The translations under genes and the position numbers were made by a program. Below are positions 25,355-33,179 of a DNA stretch of 64,000 nucleotides, piece after piece (position 1 is the first letter of the stretch; each line of letters starts with the position of its first letter). The notes under the pieces are model-generated. The model saw only the letters and a program-made list of their open reading frames with translations. It ran no database searches and was not told the origin of the DNA. Source of the stretch: Streptomyces hiroshimensis (lineage in GTDB: Bacteria > Actinomycetota > Actinomycetes > Streptomycetales > Streptomycetaceae); contig NZ_BMUT01000011.1 in assembly GCF_014650335.1 (NCBI RefSeq), forward strand, positions 1-64,000, given 5' to 3'.

Positions 25355-26088
25355 GAGAGCGTGCCTTCCTGGTGCGTGAACTCGGCGGAGCCGGCGGTCA
25401 GGGCGAAGTAGGCCTCCTCCAGGGAGGCGCTCTCGCCGACGAACTCGTCCAGGGGAGCGTCGGCGAGCAGCCGGCCCCGGCCGAGCACGACGAGGTGGTC
25501 GGCGGTCTGCGCCATCTCGCTCATGAGGTGGCTGGAGATCAGGACGGTCCGCCCCTCCTGCGCCAGGCGGCGCGTGAGCCGGCGCAGCTGGACGATGCCC
25601 TCGGGGTCGAGGCCGTTGGCGGGCTCGTCGAGCAGGAGGACGGACGGGTCGCCGAGGAGCGCCGCGGCCAGCCCCAGGCGCTGCCGCATCCCCAGGGAGA
25701 AGGCCCGCACGCGGCGGCGCGCCGCGGACGCCAGGCCCGTCTCCTCCAGCACCTCGTCCACGCGGCGCGCAGGGATGCGGTGGGTGAGGGCGAGGGTCAG
25801 CAGGTGGTCGCGGGCGGTCCGGCCGGGGTGGGCGGCCGAGGCGTCCAGCAGTGCGCCGACGTGCCGCAGCGGCTCGTCGTACGAGGCGTACGGGCGGCCG
25901 CCGACGAGGGCCGTGCCGGACGTGGGCCGGTCGAGGCCGAGGAGCATGCGCATCGTGGTGGACTTCCCGGCGCCGTTGGGGCCCAGGAAGCCGGTCACCC
26001 GGCCGGGGCGGACGGTCACGGTGAGCCCGTCCAGGGCGCACACCGGGCCGTACCGCTTGGTGAGTTCGCGGATCTCGATCAAGGTCAT
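25351..26088 (-). CDS. ABC transporter ATP-binding protein
   Basis: A 245-residue ATPase. Walker A is FLGPNGAGKSTTMRML, the Q-loop region is DEPLRHVGALLDA, the signature is FSLGMRQRLGLAAAL (the LSGGQ position reads FSLGM), Walker B is PSVLLLDEPANGLDPEG and the H-loop is TVLISSHLMSEM. The subclass resembles antibiotic/bacteriocin exporters of the DrrA/BcrA kind. It pairs with the permease at 24602 and is divergent from the sensor kinase at 26196. Confidence 0.92.
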   Translation of the reverse strand: MTLIEIRELTKRYGPVCALDGLTVTVRPGRVTGFLGPNGAGKSTTMRMLLGLDRPTSGTALVGGRPYASYDEPLRHVGALLDASAAHPGRTARDHLLTLALTHRIPARRVDEVLEETGLASAARRRVRAFSLGMRQRLGLAAALLGDPSVLLLDEPANGLDPEGIVQLRRLTRRLAQEGRTVLISSHLMSEMAQTADHLVVLGRGRLLADAPLDEFVGESASLEEAYFALTAGSAEFTHQEGTLS

Positions 26089-26120
26089 GGCTCAAGGCTC
26101 GCGTCCGGCCCGGGGCGGCG

Positions 26121-26161
26121 CTTCCCCCTCGCGCGGGGAGCGTCTCCCCCACGCGGGGGAG
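26121..26161. promoter_or_regulatory. Tandem palindromic sites in the ABC/two-component divergent promoter
   Basis: Two similar inverted repeats stand side by side. The first (26121-26140) is CTTCCCCCTCGCGCGGGGAG; the second (26144-26161) has arms CTCCCCC and GGGGGAG around ACGC. The duplicated dyad in a 107-nt gap between a kinase gene and its likely target exporter is what a response-regulator operator would look like. Confidence 0.5.
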
Positions 26162-26195
26162 GCCGCCGGCCGGGCCGCCTTGGGAGGATGACGTC

Positions 26196-27404
26196 ATGAT
26201 CACTGCGCTGCGCCCGGTGACCCGCACGGTCACGTACACCCGCTGGCTGCACCTCGTCACGGCGGCGGTCCTCGCGACGGTGTTCGCGTTCGTGTCCCCC
26301 GGGCTCGGCAACGTGAACAGCCCGGCGGGCGCCTGGCTGCTCGTGGTGCCGCTCCCCTTCCTGGCCGCGGCGGCCATGGTCCCGGGGGTGCGGCTGTCGG
26401 AGGGCATGCAGGCGCAGTTGCTGCTGTTCCCGGCGGGGAGGAGCGGCCCGGAGCCGGACTTCACCCCCGCGCGCTCGGCTTCCTGGGCGGATCGCCGGCG
26501 CACGGCCGTGTGGCTGATCGTGCGGTACGAGGCGGGTGTGGTGACCGCGTTCCTCTCGGTCCACGTGCCGGCGCTGGTGATCGGTCTCATCGGCAGCGCC
26601 TCCGGGGGCGGTCCGGTGCACACGCCGCTGTGGACACCCGGGCCCGGCCACTGGTCTTACGCCCTCCTGGGCCTGCTGGTGCCCGTGCTCTTCCTCGCCT
26701 TCGTCGTCCTGGCGGGCGAAGCGCTGGCGCGGGCCGCGCGGGCGCTCCTCGGCCCCTCGGCGGCCCAGCGCCTGGCCGCGCTGGAGGAGCGGACGGAGCG
26801 CCTGCTGGAACACAACCGGCTCGCCCGGGAGCTGCACGACTCCGTGGGTCACGCCCTGACGGTCGCCGTGCTCCAGGCGGGCGCGGCGCGCGCCGCAGGC
26901 TCGCCCGAGTTCACCGACAAGGCGCTCGCCGCCATCGAGGAGACGGGCCGGCACGCGCTGGAGGACCTGGAGCGCGTCCTGAAGATCCTGCGCGAGGACG
27001 CCTCCGGAGCGGCGGCGGCACGCCCCGCCCTGACCGACGTCGAGCGGCTGCTCACCGCCGCCCGGGGCTCCGGCACCGAGGTCGCGGCCGAGGTCAGCGG
27101 CGCCCTGGAGGCTCTGCCGGGCCCGGTCTCGCGCGAGGGCTACCGCATCGCCCAGGAGGCGCTCACCAACGTGGTGCGGCACGCGGGCCCGGTTCCCGTC
27201 TCGCTGCGGATAGCGGTCCGCGCGGACGTCCTGGAGCTGGACATCCGCAACCCCCTTCCCCGCTCCGCAGGCAGCGCCGTCAGCGGCACCGGCAGCGGGC
27301 TGCGCGGCATCCGCGAGCGCGCCGCGCTGCTCGGCGGCCACGCCGAGACCGGGGTCCACGAGGGAGCCTGGCGGGTGCGGGCGGTGCTCCCGCTGAACGC
27401 CTAG
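26196..27404 (+). CDS. NarL-family sensor histidine kinase
   Basis: A 402-residue kinase. Four or more hydrophobic segments occupy about 15-190 (LHLVTAAVLATVFAFVS; YALLGLLVPVLFLAFVVLAG). The phosphoacceptor region is LARELHDSVGHALTVAVLQ. The HATPase has QEALTNVVRHAG as N-box and GTGSGLRGIRERAALLGG as G-box. The cognate regulator starts 9 nt downstream. It is divergent from the ABC exporter, a frequent sensor/exporter arrangement in Streptomyces. Confidence 0.92.
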   Translation: MITALRPVTRTVTYTRWLHLVTAAVLATVFAFVSPGLGNVNSPAGAWLLVVPLPFLAAAAMVPGVRLSEGMQAQLLLFPAGRSGPEPDFTPARSASWADRRRTAVWLIVRYEAGVVTAFLSVHVPALVIGLIGSASGGGPVHTPLWTPGPGHWSYALLGLLVPVLFLAFVVLAGEALARAARALLGPSAAQRLAALEERTERLLEHNRLARELHDSVGHALTVAVLQAGAARAAGSPEFTDKALAAIEETGRHALEDLERVLKILREDASGAAAARPALTDVERLLTAARGSGTEVAAEVSGALEALPGPVSREGYRIAQEALTNVVRHAGPVPVSLRIAVRADVLELDIRNPLPRSAGSAVSGTGSGLRGIRERAALLGGHAETGVHEGAWRVRAVLPLNA

Positions 27405-27413
27405 GGTGACCCC

Positions 27414-28064
27414 GTGCCGATATCCGTTCTGCTCGTCGACGACGAACCCCTGGTCCGCGCGGGTCTGCGCGCCATCCTCGAAGCACAGCCGGACATCGAG
27501 GTGGCGGGCGAGGCCGCGGACGGGGCGGCCGTGGTGCCGATGGTGCGTCAGCTGCGGCCGGACGTCGTCGCGATGGACGTACGGATGCCGCTGCTGGACG
27601 GCATCGAGGCGACCCGGGCCGTCCTGCGTCACGTCCAGCCGCCGCCGAAGATCCTCGTCGTGACCACCTTCGAGAACGACGAGTACGTCTACGACGCGCT
27701 GCGCGCGGGCGCCGACGGGTTCCTCCTCAAGCGCGCCGCGCCGACGGAGATCGTGCAGGCGGTGCGGACGGTGGCGACGGGCGAGTCACTGCTGTTCCCG
27801 GCCGCGCTGCGGCAGCTCGCGGCCGGACGGGGCAACGAACGCGCCCGGGCGGCCATGGAGAAGGCGGCCCTGACGGCCCGTGAGGCGGAGGTGCTGCGCC
27901 AGATGGCCCGCGGCCTGTCCAACGCGGAGATCGCCGCCACCTTGCTGCTCGGCTCCGAGACGGTGAAGACGCACGTCAGCGCGGTGCTGGCGAAGCTCGG
28001 GGCGCGGGACCGCACGCAGGCGGTGATCGCCGCCTACGAGTCGGGATTCGTCACGCCCGGGTGA
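27414..28064 (+). CDS. NarL/LuxR-type response regulator
   Basis: A 216-residue regulator with a GTG start. Receiver: LLVDDEPLVRAGLRAIL, phosphoacceptor in VVAMDVRMPLLDG, and the Lys in GFLLKRAAPTE. DNA-binding domain: LTAREAEVLRQMARGLSNAE and LGSETVKTHVSAVLAKL, ending ARDRTQAVIAAYESG. Co-transcribed with the kinase. The tandem palindromes at 26121-26161 are candidate targets. Confidence 0.93.
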   Translation: MPISVLLVDDEPLVRAGLRAILEAQPDIEVAGEAADGAAVVPMVRQLRPDVVAMDVRMPLLDGIEATRAVLRHVQPPPKILVVTTFENDEYVYDALRAGADGFLLKRAAPTEIVQAVRTVATGESLLFPAALRQLAAGRGNERARAAMEKAALTAREAEVLRQMARGLSNAEIAATLLLGSETVKTHVSAVLAKLGARDRTQAVIAAYESGFVTPG

Positions 28065-28121
28065 GTCCCGAGGCTCGCCGCCGGTCACCGCACCCGATAC
28101 GATCCGGCCAGTAAGCAAAGG

Positions 28122-29330
28122 ATGCGCAAAAGCGAGGAGGCGGCGACGTTGGGGCGGCTCACCGGCGGGGATCCGTCCCTGCTGCGGCGGATCAACTCGG
28201 CCGTGGTCCTGCACGCGCTCCGCACGGCCGTCTCTCCCGCGTCCCCGCTGTCCACCGCGCCCACCCTCACCGACCTCGTCAAGGTCACCGGCCTGTCCCG
28301 GCCGACCGTGGAGGGCGTGATCGAGGGCCTGATGGAGTCCGGCCTGGTGGTGGAGGCGCCCGCCGAGGAGGGCGAGGCGCGCCGCCAGGGCCGCCCCGCG
28401 CGCCGCTTCCGTTTCCGGGTGGAGGCGGGCCACCTGATGGGCATCGAGATCGGGCCGCACCGGATCGCCGCCCTGATGGCCGATCTGAGCGGGCGGGTGA
28501 TGGGCTCGGCGTCCATGGACGTGCCGGAGACCGCCCCTGCGGACGAGCGGCTGGACCGGGTGCGGGACGCCGTCGCCGAACTGCTGGCCCGCTCGGGCGT
28601 GCCGCGCAGCGGGCTGCGCGCCGTCGGTGTGGCCAGCCCCGGCATCGTGGAGGCCGACGGCACCGTCCGGCTGGGCACGGCCCTGCCGGGCTGGACCGGG
28701 CTGCCGCTCGGGGAGCGGCTGCGCCGCTCCTTCCGCTGCCCGGTCCTCGTGGAGAACGATGCGAACGCCGCCGCCGTGGCCGAGCACTGGAAGGGCGCGG
28801 CCACCGGATCGGACGACGTCGTCTTCGTCCTGGCCGGGCTCAGCCCGGGGGCCGGCTCGCTGATCGGCGGGCGGCTGCACCGGGGCTTCGGGGGCGCGGC
28901 CGGCGAGATCGGCGCCCTGCACCTGCTCGGCCGGGAGGCGACCCCGGAAGAGGTGCTGTCCACGACGGGGGAGCCGCTGCACCCGCTGGACGAGGCGCAG
29001 GTGGCGCAGGTCTTCGCGCTGGCGCGCGGGGGCGACGAGCAGGCCGCGGCGGCCGTGGAGCGCTTCATGCGCAGGCTCGTGCACGACGTGGCCGCGCTGG
29101 TGCTGGCCCTGGACCCCGAGCTGGTCGTCGTCGGCGGCTGGGCGGCGGGGCTCAGCGGCGTGCTGGAGCCGCTGCGCAAGGAGCTGGCCCGCTACTGCCT
29201 GCGGCCGCCGCAGGTGGTGCAGTCGATGCTCGGCGAGGCCGCGGTGGCCACGGGCGCGCTGCGCCTGGCCCTCGACCATGTGGAGAAGCAGCTGTTCGCG
29301 GTGGAGAGCACGGTCACCGCGCGGCGGTGA
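28122..29330 (+). CDS. ROK-family transcriptional regulator without the zinc motif
   Basis: A 402-residue protein. A winged helix (about 20-85) shows TLTDLVKVTGLSRPTVEGVI and EGLMESGLV. The ROK domain follows with GIEIGPHRIAALMADLSG, VENDANAAAVAEHW and HRGFGGAAGEIGALHL. The zinc-binding HxxCxCGxxGCxE segment that normally follows GEIGH is missing, and the phosphate-binding loop is degenerate, so sugar kinase activity is unlikely; it is probably a DNA-binding sensor. An in-frame TTG at 28149 sits behind a much better Shine-Dalgarno (GAGGAGG) than the ATG at 28122 and may be the true start. Confidence 0.85.
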   Translation: MRKSEEAATLGRLTGGDPSLLRRINSAVVLHALRTAVSPASPLSTAPTLTDLVKVTGLSRPTVEGVIEGLMESGLVVEAPAEEGEARRQGRPARRFRFRVEAGHLMGIEIGPHRIAALMADLSGRVMGSASMDVPETAPADERLDRVRDAVAELLARSGVPRSGLRAVGVASPGIVEADGTVRLGTALPGWTGLPLGERLRRSFRCPVLVENDANAAAVAEHWKGAATGSDDVVFVLAGLSPGAGSLIGGRLHRGFGGAAGEIGALHLLGREATPEEVLSTTGEPLHPLDEAQVAQVFALARGGDEQAAAAVERFMRRLVHDVAALVLALDPELVVVGGWAAGLSGVLEPLRKELARYCLRPPQVVQSMLGEAAVATGALRLALDHVEKQLFAVESTVTARR

Positions 29331-29402
29331 GCGCTCCGCGCGGGTGCCGGAGAGCGGGGAGCCGGGCGGTGGGGACGCCCTGCTCGGTCCTGCCCGGCCA
29401 GG

Positions 29403-30146
29403 TCAGCCCGCGGCCAGCAGCTGCACTCCGGCCTCGCCGAACGTCAGCCGGCAGGTGTCCGCCCGGTAGGTGGCGACGGCCACGGCCGCCGTGCCGCCCT
29501 CGGCGAAGTAGCGCGTGGTGACGAGGAGGACGGGCGCGCCGGGCAGCCGGTCGAGCTGCTTGGCGTCCTCGGCGCGGGCCGACCCCAGCTCGACCGCGCG
29601 GTCCTGGCCCTCCAGGCCGAGGCGCTGCAGCTCGCGCAGGACGGTGCGGGCGCGGGCGGGGCCCGAGAAGGTGTCGATCGCGGCCAGGCCGGGGACGGAC
29701 GACCCCGGCACGTACAGCAGCTCCGCGGCCACGGGCTGGCCGTGCGTGCGGCGGATCCGCCGCACGGTGTGCACGCTCTGGCCGGCCGCCGTGCCGAGCA
29801 GCCGGGCGACGGACGCGGGCGGGGCCGCCTCCTGGCAGTCGACAGCCTGCCAGGAATCCGTTGCGGCACCGGGCCAGGCGTCCTCGGCGTCACCGACGGA
29901 CACGCCCACGCGCGGCGGGGCGACGGTCGTGCCGACGCCGCGGCGGCGCTGCAGCCGCCCTTCGAGCTCCAGTTGTTCGAGTGCCTGCCGGAGCGTGGCC
30001 CGAGCGACGCCGAACCGGGCGGCGAGCTCCCGCTCGTTCGGCAGGATCTCACCCACCGCGAACTCGGAGTCGAGCGCCTCGCTGAGCACGGTCTTCAGGT
30101 GCCAGTACTTCGGCTCCGGCACCGTTTCGAGCTGCGTGGTCCCCAC
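29403..30146 (-). CDS. GntR/HutC-family transcriptional regulator
   Basis: A 247-residue regulator. The winged helix (about 15-75) shows EILPNERELAARFGVARATL and RQALEQLELEGRLQRRRGVG; the effector-binding UTRA domain covers about 95-240 (SVHTVRRIRRTHGQPVAAEL, then LPGAPVLLVTTRYFAEGG). UTRA proteins commonly sense phosphorylated sugars or amino-acid derivatives. GTG at 30146 is chosen because GGAGG lies 7 nt before it; the longer TTG-initiated frame begins at 30161. Its promoter and two palindromes upstream suggest autoregulation. Convergent with the ROK gene. Confidence 0.9.
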   Translation of the reverse strand: MGTTQLETVPEPKYWHLKTVLSEALDSEFAVGEILPNERELAARFGVARATLRQALEQLELEGRLQRRRGVGTTVAPPRVGVSVGDAEDAWPGAATDSWQAVDCQEAAPPASVARLLGTAAGQSVHTVRRIRRTHGQPVAAELLYVPGSSVPGLAAIDTFSGPARARTVLRELQRLGLEGQDRAVELGSARAEDAKQLDRLPGAPVLLVTTRYFAEGGTAAVAVATYRADTCRLTFGEAGVQLLAAG

Positions 30147-30156
30147 CCTGATCCTC

Positions 30157-30172
30157 CGCAAAGCATTTTGCG
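30157..30172 (-). promoter_or_regulatory. Palindrome in the GntR gene leader
   Basis: CGCAAAGCATTTTGCG: perfect 6-bp arms around GCAT. It overlaps the GGAGG ribosome-binding region of the GntR gene and lies in the predicted 5' untranslated RNA. It could be a second operator or a translational hairpin. Confidence 0.45.
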
Positions 30173-30205
30173 CGCTTCTTTATTAAAGGTTGTTGCAGTA
30201 TGGCG

Positions 30206-30240
30206 ACCATAGGACGGTGCCCGGACTTGGTCAAGACCAA
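30206..30240 (-). promoter_or_regulatory. GntR gene promoter overlapped by a dre-like operator
   Basis: Reading leftward, TTGACC (30234-30229) and TATGGT (30211-30206) are separated by exactly 17 nt, a good housekeeping-type promoter. The perfect palindrome TTGGTCAAGACCAA (30227-30240) covers the -35 box. It resembles the GntR/HutC-type dre consensus TGGTCTAGACCA with AA in place of TA. Binding here would block transcription, so autorepression is likely. Confidence 0.6.
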
Positions 30241-30352
30241 TGCCCCGATTAACGGCCCGGCACGCGATCGCTTCTAGCCCTTCGGTTACGGTCGTCGATC
30301 ATGAGGCCCGGCAGACGTTCGTACGGGCCTGGGACGAACGGGTGGAGGGGCG

Positions 30353-31099
30353 ATGGACCAGGTCACGGTGGTCACAGGAGGCGGCCGGGGGATCGGCGCG
30401 GCCGTCGCGGTGCGGCTGGCGCGCGCCGGCCACAGCATCGGCATCGGCTACGAACGGGCGGCCGAGGCCGCCGAGGAGACGGCCCGGGCGGTGCGCGCCG
30501 AGGGCGTCCGGTGCGTGACCGTCCAGGCCGACACCAGCGAGGAGAGCGCGGTGGACGCCCTGTTCGACACGGTGCGGGCGGAACTGGGCCCCGTCACCGG
30601 GCTGGTGAACAACGCGGGCGTCACCGGTCTGCTCGGCCGGTTCACCGAGACCCCGGTGGAGCGGATGCGGCGGGTCGTCGACGTGAACGTGACGGGCGCT
30701 CTGATCTGCGCCCGGCGGGCCGCCCTGGAGATGTCCACCCGCCACGGCGGCCGCGGCGGCGCGATCGTGAACATCTCCTCGGGCGCGGCCACCCTCGGGA
30801 GTCCGGGGGAGTACGTGCACTACGCGGCGAGCAAGGCCGCCGTGGACGCGATGACCGTCGGCCTGTCCAAGGAGCTCGCCGAGGAGGGCATCCGCGTCAA
30901 CTCCGTACAGCCCGGGATGATCGTCACCGGCATCCATGCGGCGATGGGCGACCCGGAGCGGCCGTGGCGCAATCCCGGCCGGGTGCCGATGGGGCGTCCC
31001 GGCGAGCCCGGCGAGGTCGCGGCGGCGGTGGCGTGGCTGCTCTCGCCGGAGGCCTCGTACACCACCGGGGCGGTGCTGCGGGTGGCCGGCGGGCTGTAG
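30353..31099 (+). CDS. Short-chain dehydrogenase/reductase (FabG-like)
   Basis: A 248-residue SDR. Cofactor loop VVTGGGRGIGAAVAV, NNAG motif LVNNAGVTG, catalytic Ser in IVNISSGAAT, and YxxxK as HYAASKAAV; the end VLRVAGGL matches FabG-type proteins. It reduces or oxidises a keto/hydroxy substrate with NAD(P); the substrate is not evident. A GTGGAGGGG Shine-Dalgarno precedes the ATG. It is divergent from the GntR gene with a dre-like site between, so GntR may also control it. Confidence 0.9.
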   Translation: MDQVTVVTGGGRGIGAAVAVRLARAGHSIGIGYERAAEAAEETARAVRAEGVRCVTVQADTSEESAVDALFDTVRAELGPVTGLVNNAGVTGLLGRFTETPVERMRRVVDVNVTGALICARRAALEMSTRHGGRGGAIVNISSGAATLGSPGEYVHYAASKAAVDAMTVGLSKELAEEGIRVNSVQPGMIVTGIHAAMGDPERPWRNPGRVPMGRPGEPGEVAAAVAWLLSPEASYTTGAVLRVAGGL

Positions 31100-31117
31100 G
31101 CGACCGGCCGTACCCGG

Positions 31118-32062
31118 CTATCCCGCCAGGGCGCGGAGCTTGTCGGGGTTGCGCACCAGGTAGACCGTCGTGATCCGGCCGTCCGCCACCTCCAGGCTGA
31201 GCGCGCTGTCCGGGCGTCCCCCGGACAGGACGAGGAGGCCCGGGCGGCCGTTGATCTCCATGAAGCGGGCCTCCGGCTCCGGCAGGGGCCGCTGCGCCAC
31301 CGCGTGCAGGAAGCGCCCGACCTTGTCCGCGGTCACCAGGACGCGCAGCGGCGCCTTGGACTTGCCGCCGCTGTCGCCGACGAGCCGCACGTCGGGCGCG
31401 AGCAGCTCCAGCAGGTTCCCGATGCTGCCGCCGGTGGCCGCCGCGAGGAACCTCTCGGTGAGGTCGCGCTGCTCGGCGGGGTCCACGGTGAAGCGCGGCC
31501 TGCGCTCGTCGACGTGGCGGCGGGCACGGGCCGCGAGCTGACGCACGGCCGCCTCCGAGCGGTCGAGCGTGACGGCGATCTCGCCGAAGGGGAAGCCGAA
31601 GGCCTCCCGCAGCACGAAGACCGCGCGTTCCAGCGGGGAGAGCGACTCCAGGACCACGAGCACGGCCAGGGAGACGGAGTCCGCCAGGACCGCCTGCTCG
31701 GCGGTGTCGGGGACGGCCGGGCCGTAGTCGGTGGCGATCGGCTCGGGCAGCCAGGGGCCGACGTACGCCTCGCGCCGCGCCTGCACCTGACGCAACCGGT
31801 CGATCGCCAGCCGGGTGGTGACCCGCACCAGGTACCCGCGGGGGTCGCGCACGTCCTCGCGGCCGGCGCCGGACCAGCGCAGCCAGGCCTCCTGGACGAC
31901 GTCCTCGGCGTCGGCGACGCGGCCGAGCATCCGGTAGGCCACGCCGGTCAGGACGGAGCGGTGCTCCTCGAAGACGCCGAGTGCGGCGTCGGATACGGCG
32001 TCGGGAGCGGCGTCGGGTGCGGTCACCGCTCCATCCCAGCGGACGCGGTGGGGCTTGTCCAT
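31118..32062 (-). CDS. ECF41-group (SigJ-like) sigma factor
   Basis: A 314-residue sigma factor with a C-terminal extension. Region 2: VFEEHRSVLTGVAYRMLGRV and ADAEDVVQEAWLRWS. The linker has WLPEP, a hallmark of ECF41. Region 4: LSPLERAVFVLREAFGFPFG and LDRSEAAVRQLAARARRHV. The SnoaL/NTF2-like tail (about 205-314) has DSGGK (usual DGGGK) and RNPDKL. In this group the tail itself modulates activity, replacing an anti-sigma factor. ECF41 genes usually neighbour a COE-type target (carboxymuconolactone decarboxylase, oxidoreductase or epimerase); here the neighbours are an alpha/beta hydrolase (divergent) and an SDR (convergent, 18 nt away). Confidence 0.9.
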   Translation of the reverse strand: MDKPHRVRWDGAVTAPDAAPDAVSDAALGVFEEHRSVLTGVAYRMLGRVADAEDVVQEAWLRWSGAGREDVRDPRGYLVRVTTRLAIDRLRQVQARREAYVGPWLPEPIATDYGPAVPDTAEQAVLADSVSLAVLVVLESLSPLERAVFVLREAFGFPFGEIAVTLDRSEAAVRQLAARARRHVDERRPRFTVDPAEQRDLTERFLAAATGGSIGNLLELLAPDVRLVGDSGGKSKAPLRVLVTADKVGRFLHAVAQRPLPEPEARFMEINGRPGLLVLSGGRPDSALSLEVADGRITTVYLVRNPDKLRALAG

Positions 32063-32092
32063 GTGAACTCGCTCTCGGGGCGCGGCCGCACG

Positions 32093-32147
32093 GGACTCGC
32101 GCCGGATTCGCACGCGACCCGTGCGCGACTCGTACGGGACTCGCACA
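32093..32147. repeat. Five 11-bp direct repeats
   Basis: GGACTCG (32093), GGATTCG (32104), CGACCCG (32115), CGACTCG (32126) and GGACTCG (32137) recur at exactly 11-bp spacing, each followed by a variable 4-nt stretch (CGCC, CACG, TGCG, TACG, CACA). The array lies just upstream of both the ECF41 gene and the divergent hydrolase gene. The spacing of one helical turn suggests cooperative protein binding. Confidence 0.65.
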
Positions 32148-32159
32148 GGGTCTACCCTG
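32146..32159. promoter_or_regulatory. Palindrome next to the 11-bp repeats
   Basis: CAGGGTCTACCCTG: perfect 6-bp arms around CT, directly abutting the repeat array and 68 nt before the hydrolase ATG. Likely part of the same regulatory region; no protein assigned. Confidence 0.5.
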
Positions 32160-32226
32160 CGGTAACTCTTACTGGCATCCTGTCTCAATACCTCACCGGT
32201 CACCCCAGGATGACGAGGAGCCACCC

Positions 32227-33057
32227 ATGGCCGACACGGTCGTCTTCCCCATCGACACCCCCGCCGGACGGCGGACGGCGGAGGTGTCCTACGAACGGCT
32301 CGGCGGCGGAGAGCCACTGGTGCTCCTGCACGGCATCGGCCACCACCTGCAGGCGTGGGACCCGGTCTCCGGCATCCTCGCCGCGGAGCGCGACGTCATC
32401 GCCGTCGACCTGCCCGGCTTCGGCAACTCCCCGGCGCTGCCGGACGGCGTGGCCTACGACCTGCACGGCGTCGTCCCCGTCCTCGGGGCGCTCTTCGAGG
32501 CGCTGGACCTCGACCGGCCGCACGTGGTCGGCAACTCGCTCGGCGGCCTGCTGGCCCTGCAGCTCGCCCACGAGAAGCTCGTGCGCTCCACGACGGCGAT
32601 CTCCCCCGCGGGCTTCTGGACGACGGCCGAGCGCCGCTACGCCTTCGGTGCCCTGCGCGGGATGAAGCGCGGCGCCGAATCACTGCCCCCGCAGACCGTC
32701 GCCCGGCTGGCCCGCACGGCCGCCGGCCGCGCCGCGCTGGCCGGAACCATCTACGCCCGCCCGGGCCGCCGTTCGCCGGACGCGGTGATGGCCGAGACGC
32801 GCGCGCTGCGCGAGTGCACCGGCTTCGGCCCCACGCTGGAGGCCGGCCGCAGCGTCCTGTTCACGCACGACATCACGGACGTCCCCGTCACCGTCGCCTG
32901 GGGCACGCGCGACCGGCTGCTGCTGCGGCGCCAGGGCATCCGGGCCAAGAAGGTCATCCCCGCGGCCCGGCTGATACGGCTGCCAGGCTGCGGCCACGTG
33001 CCCATGAACGACGACCCGGCACTGGTGGCGAGAGTCATCCTCGACGCCACGCGATGA
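32227..33057 (+). CDS. Alpha/beta hydrolase
   Basis: A 276-residue hydrolase. Oxyanion-hole motif LVLLHGIGHHLQAWD, nucleophile elbow HVVGNSLGGLLALQLA (Ser in GNSLGG), and the C-terminal His in PGCGHVPMNDDP. The acid is probably in VAWGTRDRLLL. No lid or signal peptide stands out, so it acts in the cytoplasm on an unknown ester or related substrate. GAGGAG precedes the ATG. It is divergent from the ECF41 gene across the repeat array, so it is the best candidate target of that sigma factor. Confidence 0.9.
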   Translation: MADTVVFPIDTPAGRRTAEVSYERLGGGEPLVLLHGIGHHLQAWDPVSGILAAERDVIAVDLPGFGNSPALPDGVAYDLHGVVPVLGALFEALDLDRPHVVGNSLGGLLALQLAHEKLVRSTTAISPAGFWTTAERRYAFGALRGMKRGAESLPPQTVARLARTAAGRAALAGTIYARPGRRSPDAVMAETRALRECTGFGPTLEAGRSVLFTHDITDVPVTVAWGTRDRLLLRRQGIRAKKVIPAARLIRLPGCGHVPMNDDPALVARVILDATR

Positions 33058-33065
33058 CCGCACCC

Positions 33066-33095
33066 CGCCCCGGGAGCCCGCCGGGCCCCGGGGCG
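33066..33095 (+). terminator. Hairpin after the hydrolase gene
   Basis: Arms CGCCCCGGG and CCCGGGGCG around a 12-nt loop, 9 nt after the stop. Confidence 0.55.
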
Positions 33096-33179
33096 CGGGG
33101 AGCCGGGAACACCTCTCTGACCTGCACGGATATCATCGGGTGGACCGCCCGTGGGCAGTCAACGCACCAGGAGAGCCCC

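Noticed and set aside
32093..32147. 11-bp repeats as a CRISPR array
   Set aside because: Repeats are far too short, spacers are 4 nt, and no cas gene is near.
32180..32205. TGTCTCA upstream of the hydrolase as an ECF41 -35 element
   Set aside because: One mismatch to TGTCACA, but no CGTC -10 at the right distance.
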